64,000 bases of DNA from Streptomyces sp. NBC_01460 (GTDB lineage Bacteria; Actinomycetota; Actinomycetes; Streptomycetales; Streptomycetaceae), in NCBI RefSeq assembly GCF_036227405.1, contig NZ_CP109473.1, forward strand, positions 620,001 to 684,000, written 5' to 3'. Below the pieces are notes generated by a model. That model had not been told where the DNA came from. It saw only the letters and a list, made by a program, of their open reading frames with translations, and searched no databases. Each line of letters begins with the position of its first letter. The stretch's first letter is position 1. This document shows, one piece after another, positions 8,263-15,971 of the stretch. Both the position numbers and the translations under genes were made by a program.

Positions 8263-9006
8263 ATGCCCATCAGTCCCAACCAAGGCTCCACCAGCGGCGG
8301 AACAACCGTCACCATCACAGGCGTGAACCTGTCCGGCGCCACCGCCGTCCACTTCGGGTCCCGGACGGCCACGATCACCTCGAACACCCCGACCTCGATC
8401 ACCGTCATCGCCCCTGCGGGCTGCGGCGTCGTCGACGTCGACGTGACGACCGCGGGAGGGACGAGCAACTCACTCTCCTTCTTCTACATCAGCCCGCCCA
8501 TCGCGGTGTCCATCGCCCCGGACTCCGGTCCGACCTCGGGCGGCAACACGGTCACCATCAACGGCTACGGCCTCTCCACAGCCACCACCGTGTCCTTCGG
8601 CTCCACCAGCGCAACCCCGACGGTCGTCTCGGACAGTCAACTGTCGGTGGTCGTTCCGGCCGGCAGCTTCAGCGGTTCCGTCGACGTCACCGTCACCACC
8701 ACCGGGGGCACGGCCGCTCCGCTCACCTACGCGTATGCCGACGCGCCGACACTCGTCTCGCTCACACCCGCCTCGGGATCGACGTCCGGCGGCACGTCGG
8801 TGACCGTCAACGGCACCGGCCTGGCATCCACCACGGCCGTCACCTTCGACGGCACCCCGGCGTCCTTCGCAGTGCTGAACAGCACCACGCTGGTGGCCGT
8901 CACACCGCCCGGCACCGCAGGTTCCGTCGATGTCGTCGTGACCACCGAGGGCGGGAGCGCCACCGCCGGCGGCGGCTTCACCTACGTGTCCGGCCCCGGC
9001 ATCTGA
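8263..9006 (+). CDS. IPT/TIG-repeat protein (three repeats)
   Basis: A 247-aa protein consisting almost wholly of three tandem IPT/TIG immunoglobulin-like repeats of about 80 residues. Each opens with a P..G.TSGGTTVTI-type strand and ends in GGTSN- or GGTAA-like turns. ATG 8263 has GAGAGGAA upstream; the longer open frame to 8095 is proline/arginine-rich and unlikely. No signal peptide, TM segment or anchor is present, so how it would reach the surface is unclear. It is paralogous to the next gene. Confidence 0.82.
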   Translation: MPISPNQGSTSGGTTVTITGVNLSGATAVHFGSRTATITSNTPTSITVIAPAGCGVVDVDVTTAGGTSNSLSFFYISPPIAVSIAPDSGPTSGGNTVTINGYGLSTATTVSFGSTSATPTVVSDSQLSVVVPAGSFSGSVDVTVTTTGGTAAPLTYAYADAPTLVSLTPASGSTSGGTSVTVNGTGLASTTAVTFDGTPASFAVLNSTTLVAVTPPGTAGSVDVVVTTEGGSATAGGGFTYVSGPGI

Positions 9007-9164
9007 CGGCGTCCCGGACACACAGCCGCGCACGGCCCCGGTGAGCTCCTGTCCACCCGTCCGTGCCCAGCGGAAGCGGTGCGGGCTCACGCACGCCCGC
9101 CCGCACCTCTTCCGTGCCCCCAGCTCGCGGCCGAGCCAGGCCGACCACACTCCCTGGAGTCACC

Positions 9165-10169
9165 GTGGCCCCTCCCGTCCTCACCTCGGTCGTACCCAAC
9201 ACGGGTCCGGCGGCGGGCACCAATCCCGTGACCCTGAACGGCAGCCAGTTCACCGGCGCCATCGCCGTCACGTTCGGATCCGCGGCCGCCCTGTCGTACA
9301 CGGTCAACACACCGTCGACGATCACGGCGACGGTCCCGCCCGGAACCGGAACGGTCAACGTCACCGTGCGCACACCCGGCGGCCTCAGCAACACGATCAC
9401 CTACACCTACGCACCCACTCCGGCTCTCAGCGCGATCACACCGAATCAGGGCCCGACGTCCGGCGGCACCAGCGTGGTCCTCACCGGCACCGGCCTGACC
9501 GGGACCACCGCCGTGACGTTCGGCAGCACCCCTGCGACCTCCTACACCGTCAACTCCGCCACCCAGATCACCGCCGTCGCACCGGCAGGCACCGGCGCGG
9601 TGGCGGTCACCGCGACCACCGTCGGAGGCACCTCGGGGCCGGTGTTCTTCTACTACGTCAACGCACCCTCACTGCTGTCCGTCTCGCCCGCCCAGGGCCC
9701 GGCGACCGGCGGGACCGGCGTGGTCCTCACCGGCACCGGCCTGACCGGGACCACCGCCGTCACGTTCGGCAGCACCCCTGCGACCTCCTACACCGTCAAC
9801 TCCGCCACCCAGATCACCGCCGTCGCACCGGCAGGCACCGGATCCGTCGCGGTCACCGTCACCGGCCCCGGCGGCACCAGCAACTCCGTCACCTACACCT
9901 ATCTGACGGCCCCGGCGCTCACCGCGCTCTCGCCCGCGCAGGGGCCGACAGGCGCAGGCACCGCAGTGACCCTGACAGGCATCGGGCTGACCACGACGTT
10001 CGCGGTCCGCTTCGGCACCGCACCGGCGGCCTTCACCGTGGTGTCGGACACGACTGCGATCGCGATCGCCCCGGCGGGTCCGGCGGGCTCGGTGCTGGTG
10101 AGCCTCACGACGTCGGGCGGCACCAGCAATTCGCTCGCCTACCAGCGCGTCGCGCCTCCCGCGATCTAG
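9165..10169 (+). CDS. IPT/TIG-repeat protein (four repeats)
   Basis: A 334-aa protein of four IPT/TIG repeats with an 82-residue period (starting at about residues 3, 86, 168 and 250). GTG 9165 has CTGGAG upstream and places the first repeat at the very N-terminus; no signal peptide. Repeats 2 and 3 are almost identical at DNA level, pointing to recent internal duplication or gene conversion. It forms a pair with the 8263 gene and is followed by a secreted Ig-like protein. A role in adhesion or as a structural spike is plausible from the fold, but not shown. Confidence 0.82.
   Translation: MAPPVLTSVVPNTGPAAGTNPVTLNGSQFTGAIAVTFGSAAALSYTVNTPSTITATVPPGTGTVNVTVRTPGGLSNTITYTYAPTPALSAITPNQGPTSGGTSVVLTGTGLTGTTAVTFGSTPATSYTVNSATQITAVAPAGTGAVAVTATTVGGTSGPVFFYYVNAPSLLSVSPAQGPATGGTGVVLTGTGLTGTTAVTFGSTPATSYTVNSATQITAVAPAGTGSVAVTVTGPGGTSNSVTYTYLTAPALTALSPAQGPTGAGTAVTLTGIGLTTTFAVRFGTAPAAFTVVSDTTAIAIAPAGPAGSVLVSLTTSGGTSNSLAYQRVAPPAI
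9472..9841 (+). repeat. Near-identical 124-bp internal repeat pair
   Basis: Positions 9472-9595 and 9718-9841 are identical apart from one base (GTGACG versus GTCACG), exactly 246 bases (82 codons) apart. They encode the core of IPT repeats 2 and 3. Flanking bases diverge quickly, as expected after gene conversion. Confidence 0.9.
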
Positions 10170-10309
10170 CCGGCCGGCATCGGTGCCGCCGGCCCACTCC
10201 GGCCCATTCGAGCGAGCCGAGGGCTCAGGGGGACCGCCGGGACCCGCGCCTACCGCAACTGCCATCAAAAGCGGCCTAAGGTCACGCTCCGAACGGTCAG
10301 GCGAACCCC

Positions 10310-10324
10310 GTCTGACGATCAGAC
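10310..10324. promoter_or_regulatory. Small inverted repeat before the Ig-like gene
   Basis: GTCTGA, spacer CGA, TCAGAC, ending just before the GAGGAGG ribosome binding site of the gene at 10340. Possible operator; short enough to be chance. Confidence 0.4.
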
Positions 10325-10339
10325 CGAGGAGGCCCCTCA

Positions 10340-10837
10340 GTGAAAGCGTGTCTTGCACGCAACGTCGGACTCGTGGTCGCCGTAGCGACGGCCACCGTGC
10401 TGTCCCTGGCTCCGTCGGCTGCAGCCGCCGATCCGTCGTCGACCACCGTCCAGGCCACGCCCTCCTCGGCCGCGACCGGGCAGCTGGTGACCCTCGACGC
10501 GACGGTTACCTGCAGCTCGGACCCGAGCGGCGGCCTCGGCGTTTCGTTCTTCGACGGCCCGGACCTCCTGGCGACCGCACCCGTCTCCGCGGACGGACGC
10601 TCCTCACTGACCACCGGGTTCACGACCACCGGAACACACACCATCACCGCCGCCTACAACGGCGACGACAGTTGCGACGCTTCGAACGGCACCACCACCG
10701 TCACCGTGTCCCAGGCCCCGTCGCCCCCGGCCGGCAATCCGGGCTGCCTGCTCTGCGGGCTGATCGACTTCCACGTCGGGGACGTCCACAACGAGGTCAA
10801 CGTCAACAGCCACCATGTGACGCGCATCAACAAGTAA
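10340..10837 (+). CDS. Secreted Ig-like (Big_3-type) protein with distinctive C-terminal tail
   Basis: A 165-aa exported protein. GTG 10340 has GAGGAGG 9 bases upstream. A classical Sec signal (positively charged start, hydrophobic VGLVVAVATATVLSLAP, AAA-A cleavage near residue 30) precedes one Ig-like domain at about 33-125. A short proline linker then leads to a tail with a CLLC motif and Asn/His/Val-rich GDVHNEVNVNSHHV at the very end. The tail does not belong to the Ig fold; it may be an assembly or anchoring motif. The gene follows the two IPT genes in the same direction. Confidence 0.82.
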   Translation: MKACLARNVGLVVAVATATVLSLAPSAAAADPSSTTVQATPSSAATGQLVTLDATVTCSSDPSGGLGVSFFDGPDLLATAPVSADGRSSLTTGFTTTGTHTITAAYNGDDSCDASNGTTTVTVSQAPSPPAGNPGCLLCGLIDFHVGDVHNEVNVNSHHVTRINK

Positions 10838-10915
10838 GCCCGGCCCGACGGGCGCTGGACACGGGCGAGGGGTGTCACGGGCCGCGGTACCCCTCGCCCG
10901 TCCGACACCAGAGCA

Positions 10916-11014
10916 CTCCTTGGGGCGGATGTCCGGGCCGGTCAGGGCGCCGTCCTTGCCCTGTCGGAGCACGGCGTTCTGGCTGTGCCAGTTCTCCACC
11001 ACCTCCGCGGCACG
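10916..11014 (-). pseudogene. Tn3-family transposase remnant
   Basis: Read on the minus strand, about 33 codons give VVENWHSQNAVLRQGKDGAL followed by TGPD. This matches the conserved VVENWNSANTVLHYGKDGxL-TGPD block of Tn3-family transposases. Upstream and downstream codons do not continue the protein. No inverted repeats of the element were found. This is a relic of a transposon at the edge of the repeat-protein genes. Confidence 0.65.
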
Positions 11015-11115
11015 ACATTCCGAAACGATCAATCAGGCAGGCATGAGACATGTCGCCCTTTCCCCGCGTTCGGGTGGGAGGGGAGGCGCGTGGCCGGACC
11101 CGGCACAATGGCGGG

Positions 11116-12255
11116 ATGATCAGCAACCCGATCACCTACCGCACGGCGGACGGCGTCCGCATACCCGGGACATGGCGTCACGCCTTCATCTGCAACGGTG
11201 GGACCTACTTCCTCACCGACCTGGGCATCTACGCCGACGGGCTCATCGACTGCTGGGGCCTGGTCACCCTCGACGAGTTCGAGCAGAAGCTGCGCTCCGG
11301 CTGGGTGGCCACCGGCCTTCCGGAGGGGGCCGAGGCATCGGCGCACGGCCTCGCCTCGTGGAGGTTCGCCGAGCCGCATACCCGGATCACCCCGGAACTG
11401 CTGCTCGCCGAGGTGCGGGACACGATCGAGGAACTGAACGGCCGCCCCGATTCGACCGCCCGTTGCCTGGCCGCCGTCGACGTGTTCCTCGCCGACCGGA
11501 CCGAGGAGAACCGAGCCGCCGCCCGCACCGCCTACCTGGCCGTTCCCGAGACCCAGCGCCACTACGCGCTCGGCGACATGGACCGCAAGGACCGGCCGCT
11601 CCAGGTGCTGGTGGCCGGGCCGGGCGGGACGCTGGAGGACTGGTCCGACGAGGCCGTCTCCCAGGAGGAGTACGAAGAGGCTGTCGCCTACTTCGAGGAG
11701 CATGCCCGTCCGACCGCCGGACCCCGCTCCCGGGTTCCTTCGGACGGGCCGGTGACACCCCACGCGGCGGCGGTCCACCTCTCCCACTCGTATCCGCGGC
11801 GGCGTCTCGACGAGCCGGGCAAGGTGGCTCTGCGCAGCGACTACCCGGCGCCCGTCGACATCCACGGAGTCACCTACGCGTCGGTCGCCCAGGCATACTG
11901 GGCCCTGTCGGTCGACGACTCCGCGGCGCACGCCGCCATCGCGGCGGCGGACACCTCGTACGCCGCCCGCGAACTGGCCGCCGCCGGCCCGCGACGCGAG
12001 GGCTGGGAACGGGCCCGCAGCGCCGTCATGACCATGCTGCTCCGCGCCAAGTACGCTCAGCATCCGGACCTGGCCGAGGTACTTCTCGCAACGGAGGACG
12101 CCACCCTCCTCTACGACGACGCCGACTCCTCGTTCTGGGGCGACAACGCCGGCCGTGGCCGCAACTGGACCGGCCGACTGCTCGAACTCGTCCGTTCCGA
12201 ACTGCACGCGCAGCGCACCGGAATCGTGTGGGGGACGGGGTCGAGCGCGAGATGA
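11116..12255 (+). CDS. NADAR-domain protein with an unrecognised N-terminal domain
   Basis: A 379-aa cytosolic protein. The C-terminal part (about 220-372) is a NADAR (YbiA/DUF1768) domain: AVMTMLLRAKYAQHPDLAEV, then SSFWG, GRGRNWTGRLLELVRSEL. Some NADAR proteins remove ADP-ribose from guanine bases, reversing DarT-like toxins; others act in riboflavin metabolism. Here the usual SEHYFQ-like segment reads SVAQAYW, so activity may differ. The first 110 residues (TYRTADGVRIPGTWRH...DLGIYADG) form a separate domain I cannot name, joined by an acidic helical linker. ATG 11116 is the chosen start. It lies just upstream of the DUF6221 genes. Confidence 0.8.
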   Translation: MISNPITYRTADGVRIPGTWRHAFICNGGTYFLTDLGIYADGLIDCWGLVTLDEFEQKLRSGWVATGLPEGAEASAHGLASWRFAEPHTRITPELLLAEVRDTIEELNGRPDSTARCLAAVDVFLADRTEENRAAARTAYLAVPETQRHYALGDMDRKDRPLQVLVAGPGGTLEDWSDEAVSQEEYEEAVAYFEEHARPTAGPRSRVPSDGPVTPHAAAVHLSHSYPRRRLDEPGKVALRSDYPAPVDIHGVTYASVAQAYWALSVDDSAAHAAIAAADTSYAARELAAAGPRREGWERARSAVMTMLLRAKYAQHPDLAEVLLATEDATLLYDDADSSFWGDNAGRGRNWTGRLLELVRSELHAQRTGIVWGTGSSAR

Positions 12256-12287
12256 CGCGGGTAGCTCCACCTGGATACGGTCAGGGC

Positions 12288-12428
12288 ATGTCGCCGAACG
12301 TGACCACGACCCCGCCCCGCCCGATCCGCATCGGAGACACCTGGTACGAGGCGAAGCCGCCCACCCGAGCCGACCGGCAGATCGCCGGGTCGGCGCGCGC
12401 CGCTCTCGCCGAGGAGGAGCCCGCATGA
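12288..12428 (+). CDS. Small protein of 46 aa, unknown function
   Basis: An ATG start at 12288 gives a 46-residue protein with a GDTWYEAKPPTRADRQIAGS core. It ends in the ATGA that starts the next gene, so it looks translationally coupled to the DUF6221 gene. Such short proteins with a WYEA core seem to accompany DUF6221 genes, which supports a real gene, but its size leaves doubt. No function can be given. Confidence 0.55.
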   Translation: MSPNVTTTPPRPIRIGDTWYEAKPPTRADRQIAGSARAALAEEEPA

Positions 12429-12751
12429 CCGACGCCCTGGTGGCCTTCGTCCGGGCCCGCTTCGCCGAGGAGCTGGAGAAGGCCCGCTTCGCCGGCGACG
12501 TGGTGGTCAAGCAGCCCGAACGCTTCGGCGTCGAACCCGAGGACGCCGCTCAGCACGACCGGTTCACCGTCGCCACGGCGGAGGTTCGACTGGCGCTGCT
12601 GGAGGACACCGTGGTCCCGTACCTGGGGGCCCCGGGACAGGGCGGCCGGAACGCCGAGTTCCAGCTTCGGCTGCTTGCCGCGCCCTACGTCGAGCACCGG
12701 GACTATCCGCACGGCCAGGAATCCGCAGACCGGCCCGGGAGCCCCGCGTGA
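12425..12751 (+). CDS. DUF6221-family protein (copy 1)
   Basis: A 108-aa protein opening with the family signature LVAFVRARFAEELEKARFAG and ending with the LRLLAAPYVEHRDYPHGQE block, the counterpart of the PYADHPDYREEW motif of the family. It lacks the final W-R-P of most members, so it is slightly degenerate at the C-terminus. ATG overlaps the upstream stop by 4 bases, and its own stop overlaps the next start by 4. Function unknown. Confidence 0.75.
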   Translation: MTDALVAFVRARFAEELEKARFAGDVVVKQPERFGVEPEDAAQHDRFTVATAEVRLALLEDTVVPYLGAPGQGGRNAEFQLRLLAAPYVEHRDYPHGQESADRPGSPA

Positions 12752-13155
12752 CCGCCGAGCTGACCGCCTTCCTCGAGGCCCGTCTCGATGAGCGGGAGTC
12801 CGCTGCTGTTGCCGCCGGCGGCAGGGGTGAGGGCTGGCAGGCCTTGGGAACGGGTGTCTACTCCGTCCCTGTGGACGAGGACGCCCCGCCCCTGGTCACC
12901 ACGGGCCCGGAGGTGGGCGGGACCGACGAGGACGCCGCGCGGGCCGAGCACGTGGCGCTCCACGACCCGACGCGTGTCCTGCGCGAGGTCGAAGCGGCCC
13001 GGCGGGTCCTGCGCGCCCACGAGCAGTGGTGCGAGGGGCGCTGCGAGGCGAAGCACCCGGAAGGCGGCTTCGACGCCGCGCACTACTGGTCGGTCAAGTC
13101 GCTGGCCGCCGTGTACGCCGACCACCCGGACCACCGCGAGGAGTGGCGTCCGTGA
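12748..13155 (+). CDS. DUF6221-family protein (copy 2)
   Basis: A 135-aa protein with the complete DUF6221 plan: N-terminal LTAFLEARLDERE, central HDPTRVLREVEAARRVLRAH, and C-terminal AAVYADHPDHREEWRP. It contains two Cys in CEGRCEAKH in the middle. GTGA overlap with the upstream gene indicates translational coupling. A third family member lies at 22081-22497 on the other strand. Function unknown; many paralogues per genome are typical for Streptomyces. Confidence 0.85.
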   Translation: MTAELTAFLEARLDERESAAVAAGGRGEGWQALGTGVYSVPVDEDAPPLVTTGPEVGGTDEDAARAEHVALHDPTRVLREVEAARRVLRAHEQWCEGRCEAKHPEGGFDAAHYWSVKSLAAVYADHPDHREEWRP

Positions 13156-13275
13156 GCAGGGCGGACGACGGGGACCCCGCACCGGACGGCACGGGGCCCT
13201 GGTCGTTCAGGAGCCGGGCTGCTGGAGAGAGCGGCTCGGGATCACTCGACGCACGGAGGACAAGGCGTTCCGCGG

Positions 13276-15186
13276 CTACGGCGTCGTGATCGTCGGCCGG
13301 GGCGCGGTCGCCATCCCGTTGCCGATGGCGAAGCTGGGGTGCGGCGGCTGGTTGTAGGCGGTGTTCTGCCAGGCCAGCGCGGTGCGGTACATCGTGTCGT
13401 GGAGGAGCGTGGTGATCCTCGTGCCGGTCTCGATCGGCGTGGAGTAGATCCGCAGGGCCGTGTTGTTGGTGGTCGGCCAGACGACCTCCTCGCGCCAGTC
13501 GCCGAAGATGTCGCCGGACAGCGCGGGCGTGGCCTTGGTGCCGTTGTTGGAGTGGACGGCGTCCCCGGTCAGCAGGCGGGTGTCCGCCGAGGTGCCGTAC
13601 TTGTCGATGTGGGTGCCGTCGAGGAGCTCACGGGTCGTGTCGCCGTCCCACCAGGACAGGAAGTTCGAGCTGGACGGCTTGCGGCTCGTGACGACGGTAC
13701 CCTTCGGCCCACGCACACCGGAGACGGCCGAGGACCAGGACTCGGCGCCGGCGCTTCCGGACCAGATGTCACCGGAGACCCCTCGGCCGTTGTCGCCGCT
13801 CGCCGGGGTCGACCACAGGATCTGGCCGGTCTTCGCGTCCGCCATCCACGAGGACGGCTTCGAGCTGTCCTCGTCGACCTTGAACTCCTCGAGGCCCGCC
13901 CGGGAAGGATCGAGGTCCCCCACGTGCATGGCGTCGCCGTGGCCGTTCTTCGTCGTCCAGAGCCCGCTGCCGTTGTCGTCGACGGCCATCGCGCCGTACA
14001 TGATCTCGTCCTTGCCGTCCCCGTCGGCGTCGGCGACGGACAGCTGGTGGTTGCCCTGACCGTCGTACCCCTTGCCGGAGTTGGTCGAGCTGTTCGTGTC
14101 GAAGGTCCAGCGCCGGGTGAAGGCGCCGTTGCGCCAGTCCCAGGCGGCGATGACGCTGCGCGTGTAGTAGCCGCGCGCCATGATCAGTGACGGCCTGGCT
14201 CCGTCCAGGTAGGCCGTGCCCGCGAGGAAGCGGTCCACCCGGTTGCCGTAGGAGTCGCCCCACGAGGAGACGGTGCCGCGTGCGGGTACGTAGTCCACGG
14301 TGCCCATCGCGGCGCCGGTCCTGCCGTTGAACATCGTCAGGAACTCGGGGCCGGAGAGGACGTAACCGGAGGAGTTGCGGTGGTCCGCGGAGGAGCTCCC
14401 GATCACCTTGCCTGCTCCGTCGACACTGCCGTCGGAGGTCTTCGTCGCCACCTCGGCCTGGCCGTCGCCGTCGTAGTCGTACACCTGGAACTGGGTGTAG
14501 TGCGCGCCGGAGCGGATGTTGCGCCCGAGGTCGATCCGCCAGAGCCGGGTGCCGTCGAGGCGGATCCCGTCGATGATCGTGTTCCCCGTGTAGCCGGACT
14601 GGGAGTTGTCCTTGGCGTTGGTGGGCTGCCACTTCAGTACGAAGTCGAGGGCCCCGTCGCCGTCCAGGTCGCCGACGGAGGCGTCGTTGGCCTCGTAGGT
14701 GTAGGCGACGCCGTCGGGTGTCGTCCCTCCCGCGGGCGGGCTGATGGGGACGTCCTTGTATCCGGCCCGGAACTGGATCGCGTGCACGGAGTCGCTCTGC
14801 TCCACCCCGCCGACGACCGCGCGCACCGTGTAGTCGGCGGTGGCGGGCGCGCCCGAGTGGAAGTAGTTCGTCGAGGCGGTGACCGGCGAGGCGTTGACCT
14901 TGGTGCCTGCCCGGTAGACGTTGAACGACACGTTGTCGGGGTCGGTACCCAGCCAGCGCCAGCTGACGAGGTTCCCGCTGTCGGTGTGCACGCTCACCAC
15001 ACCGCGGTCGAGCGCCTCGGCCTGCCGCGCGGTGGCGGCGTGCGAGGCCGGGCCCAGGGCGACGAGCCCGCCGGCCGCGAGCAGCCCGGCCGCCAGAGCG
15101 CCGGTCAGCGCACGGGCGCGGGTGACACGGCGTCTGCGGCGGGGGCGGGAATCGGAGGGGGGAAGCAGAGGCTCCACGGGAGGCAC
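13276..15186 (-). CDS. Secreted rhamnogalacturonan lyase (PL11)
   Basis: A 636-aa exported polysaccharide lyase predicted to cleave the rhamnogalacturonan I backbone of pectin by beta-elimination. A basic N-terminal region (RPRRRRRVTRARAL) and hydrophobic segment form a signal ending near SHAATA at about residue 52. An N-terminal beta domain (LDRGVVSVHTDSGNLVSWRW) is followed by an eight-bladed propeller with repeated calcium-binding DxDGDG loops (VGDLDGDGALDF, YDYDGDGQAEV, VADADGDGKDEI), the PL11/YesW pattern. Length is normal. It points to plant cell-wall use together with the sugar importers in this window. Confidence 0.93.
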   Translation of the reverse strand: MPPVEPLLPPSDSRPRRRRRVTRARALTGALAAGLLAAGGLVALGPASHAATARQAEALDRGVVSVHTDSGNLVSWRWLGTDPDNVSFNVYRAGTKVNASPVTASTNYFHSGAPATADYTVRAVVGGVEQSDSVHAIQFRAGYKDVPISPPAGGTTPDGVAYTYEANDASVGDLDGDGALDFVLKWQPTNAKDNSQSGYTGNTIIDGIRLDGTRLWRIDLGRNIRSGAHYTQFQVYDYDGDGQAEVATKTSDGSVDGAGKVIGSSSADHRNSSGYVLSGPEFLTMFNGRTGAAMGTVDYVPARGTVSSWGDSYGNRVDRFLAGTAYLDGARPSLIMARGYYTRSVIAAWDWRNGAFTRRWTFDTNSSTNSGKGYDGQGNHQLSVADADGDGKDEIMYGAMAVDDNGSGLWTTKNGHGDAMHVGDLDPSRAGLEEFKVDEDSSKPSSWMADAKTGQILWSTPASGDNGRGVSGDIWSGSAGAESWSSAVSGVRGPKGTVVTSRKPSSSNFLSWWDGDTTRELLDGTHIDKYGTSADTRLLTGDAVHSNNGTKATPALSGDIFGDWREEVVWPTTNNTALRIYSTPIETGTRITTLLHDTMYRTALAWQNTAYNQPPHPSFAIGNGMATAPRPTITTP

Positions 15187-15214
15187 CTTCTGGCAGGGGA
15201 TGGCTTACGCCCCC

Positions 15215-15550
15215 TCAGTTGCTCCCGGAAGCCGAAAGGTTGCCGCCGGACTCGGTGGGTGACGCCGACCGCCGCCGCCCTACGCCGGCCGCCTGTGCCG
15301 CGGAGTGCAGCGAGCGCAGGGCGAGCAGCAGGAAGCCGATGTCGTCGAGGTAGACGGGGTCCGGCAGGAGGTCGACGGGCGACACGGTGTAGATCACCGA
15401 CGCCCACACGAGCGCCTTGTTGTGCAGGGGGATGCCCGCGTCCACGAGCAGTCTTCTGGCCCGGATCACGCGGACCAGGAGCACGGCGGCGGCCCCCGCC
15501 ATGAGCAGGAGCGCCAGCGCGCCGAGGACGAGCCAGACCGAGATGTCCAT
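15215..15550 (-). CDS. YkvA/DUF1232-family membrane protein
   Basis: A 111-aa protein with one N-terminal TM helix (VWLVLGALALLLMAGAAAVL) and the DUF1232 core SPVDLLPDPVYLDDIGFLLL. ATG 15550 has GGAGA upstream. The family is widespread and functionally uncharacterised. Lies between the lyase and the Wbl gene in the same direction. Confidence 0.85.
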   Translation of the reverse strand: MDISVWLVLGALALLLMAGAAAVLLVRVIRARRLLVDAGIPLHNKALVWASVIYTVSPVDLLPDPVYLDDIGFLLLALRSLHSAAQAAGVGRRRSASPTESGGNLSASGSN

Positions 15551-15591
15551 GGCTCATCTTCTCCCCGTGGGGCGGCCCGGGCCAGGAGGCG

Positions 15592-15849
15592 TCACCCGTG
15601 GCTCCTGGCCTGCTGCCGGGCGCGGCGACGCTTGAGGGCACGGCGTTCGTTCTCGTCCATGCCTCCCCACACACCCGCGTCCTGTCCGTTCTCCAGCGCC
15701 CATTCCAGGCACTGTTCCCGCACGGGGCAGGTGCCGCAGACGGCCTTGGCCTCCTCGGCCTGCACGAGGGCGGGGCCGGTGCTGCCGATGGGGAAGAACA
15801 GGTCGGGGTCCTCTTCACGGCACGCCGCGTGCGTGCGCCAGTTGTCCAT
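15592..15849 (-). CDS. WhiB-like (WblE-type) iron-sulfur regulator
   Basis: An 85-aa Wbl protein. Four cysteines (10, 38, 41, 47) bind a 4Fe-4S cluster, the GVWGG turn follows, and a basic KRRRARQQAR tail is the DNA-contact region. The sequence REEDPDLFFPIGSTGPALVQ closely resembles WblE of Streptomyces. ATG 15849 has AAGGAG 8 bases upstream; a GTG 9 bases earlier overlaps the ribosome binding site and is rejected. Wbl proteins work with the principal sigma factor in redox or developmental control. Only one paralogue is visible here. Confidence 0.93.
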   Translation of the reverse strand: MDNWRTHAACREEDPDLFFPIGSTGPALVQAEEAKAVCGTCPVREQCLEWALENGQDAGVWGGMDENERRALKRRRARQQARSHG

Positions 15850-15971
15850 GACTCTCACTCCTTCTCGCCGGGGGCGGCGTCGGTCTCCGCTGGGTTCCGC
15901 TTCGTCTCTGTGACGTCCGTACTGTGCGCGTGACCGTCATCCGGCGTTCGAAACCACAACAGGCGAGGCGT

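Noticed and set aside
15850..15858. GTG 15858 as start of the Wbl gene
   Set aside because: This codon overlaps the AAGGAG ribosome binding site that serves ATG 15849, and Wbl homologues start at MDNW or MDW.
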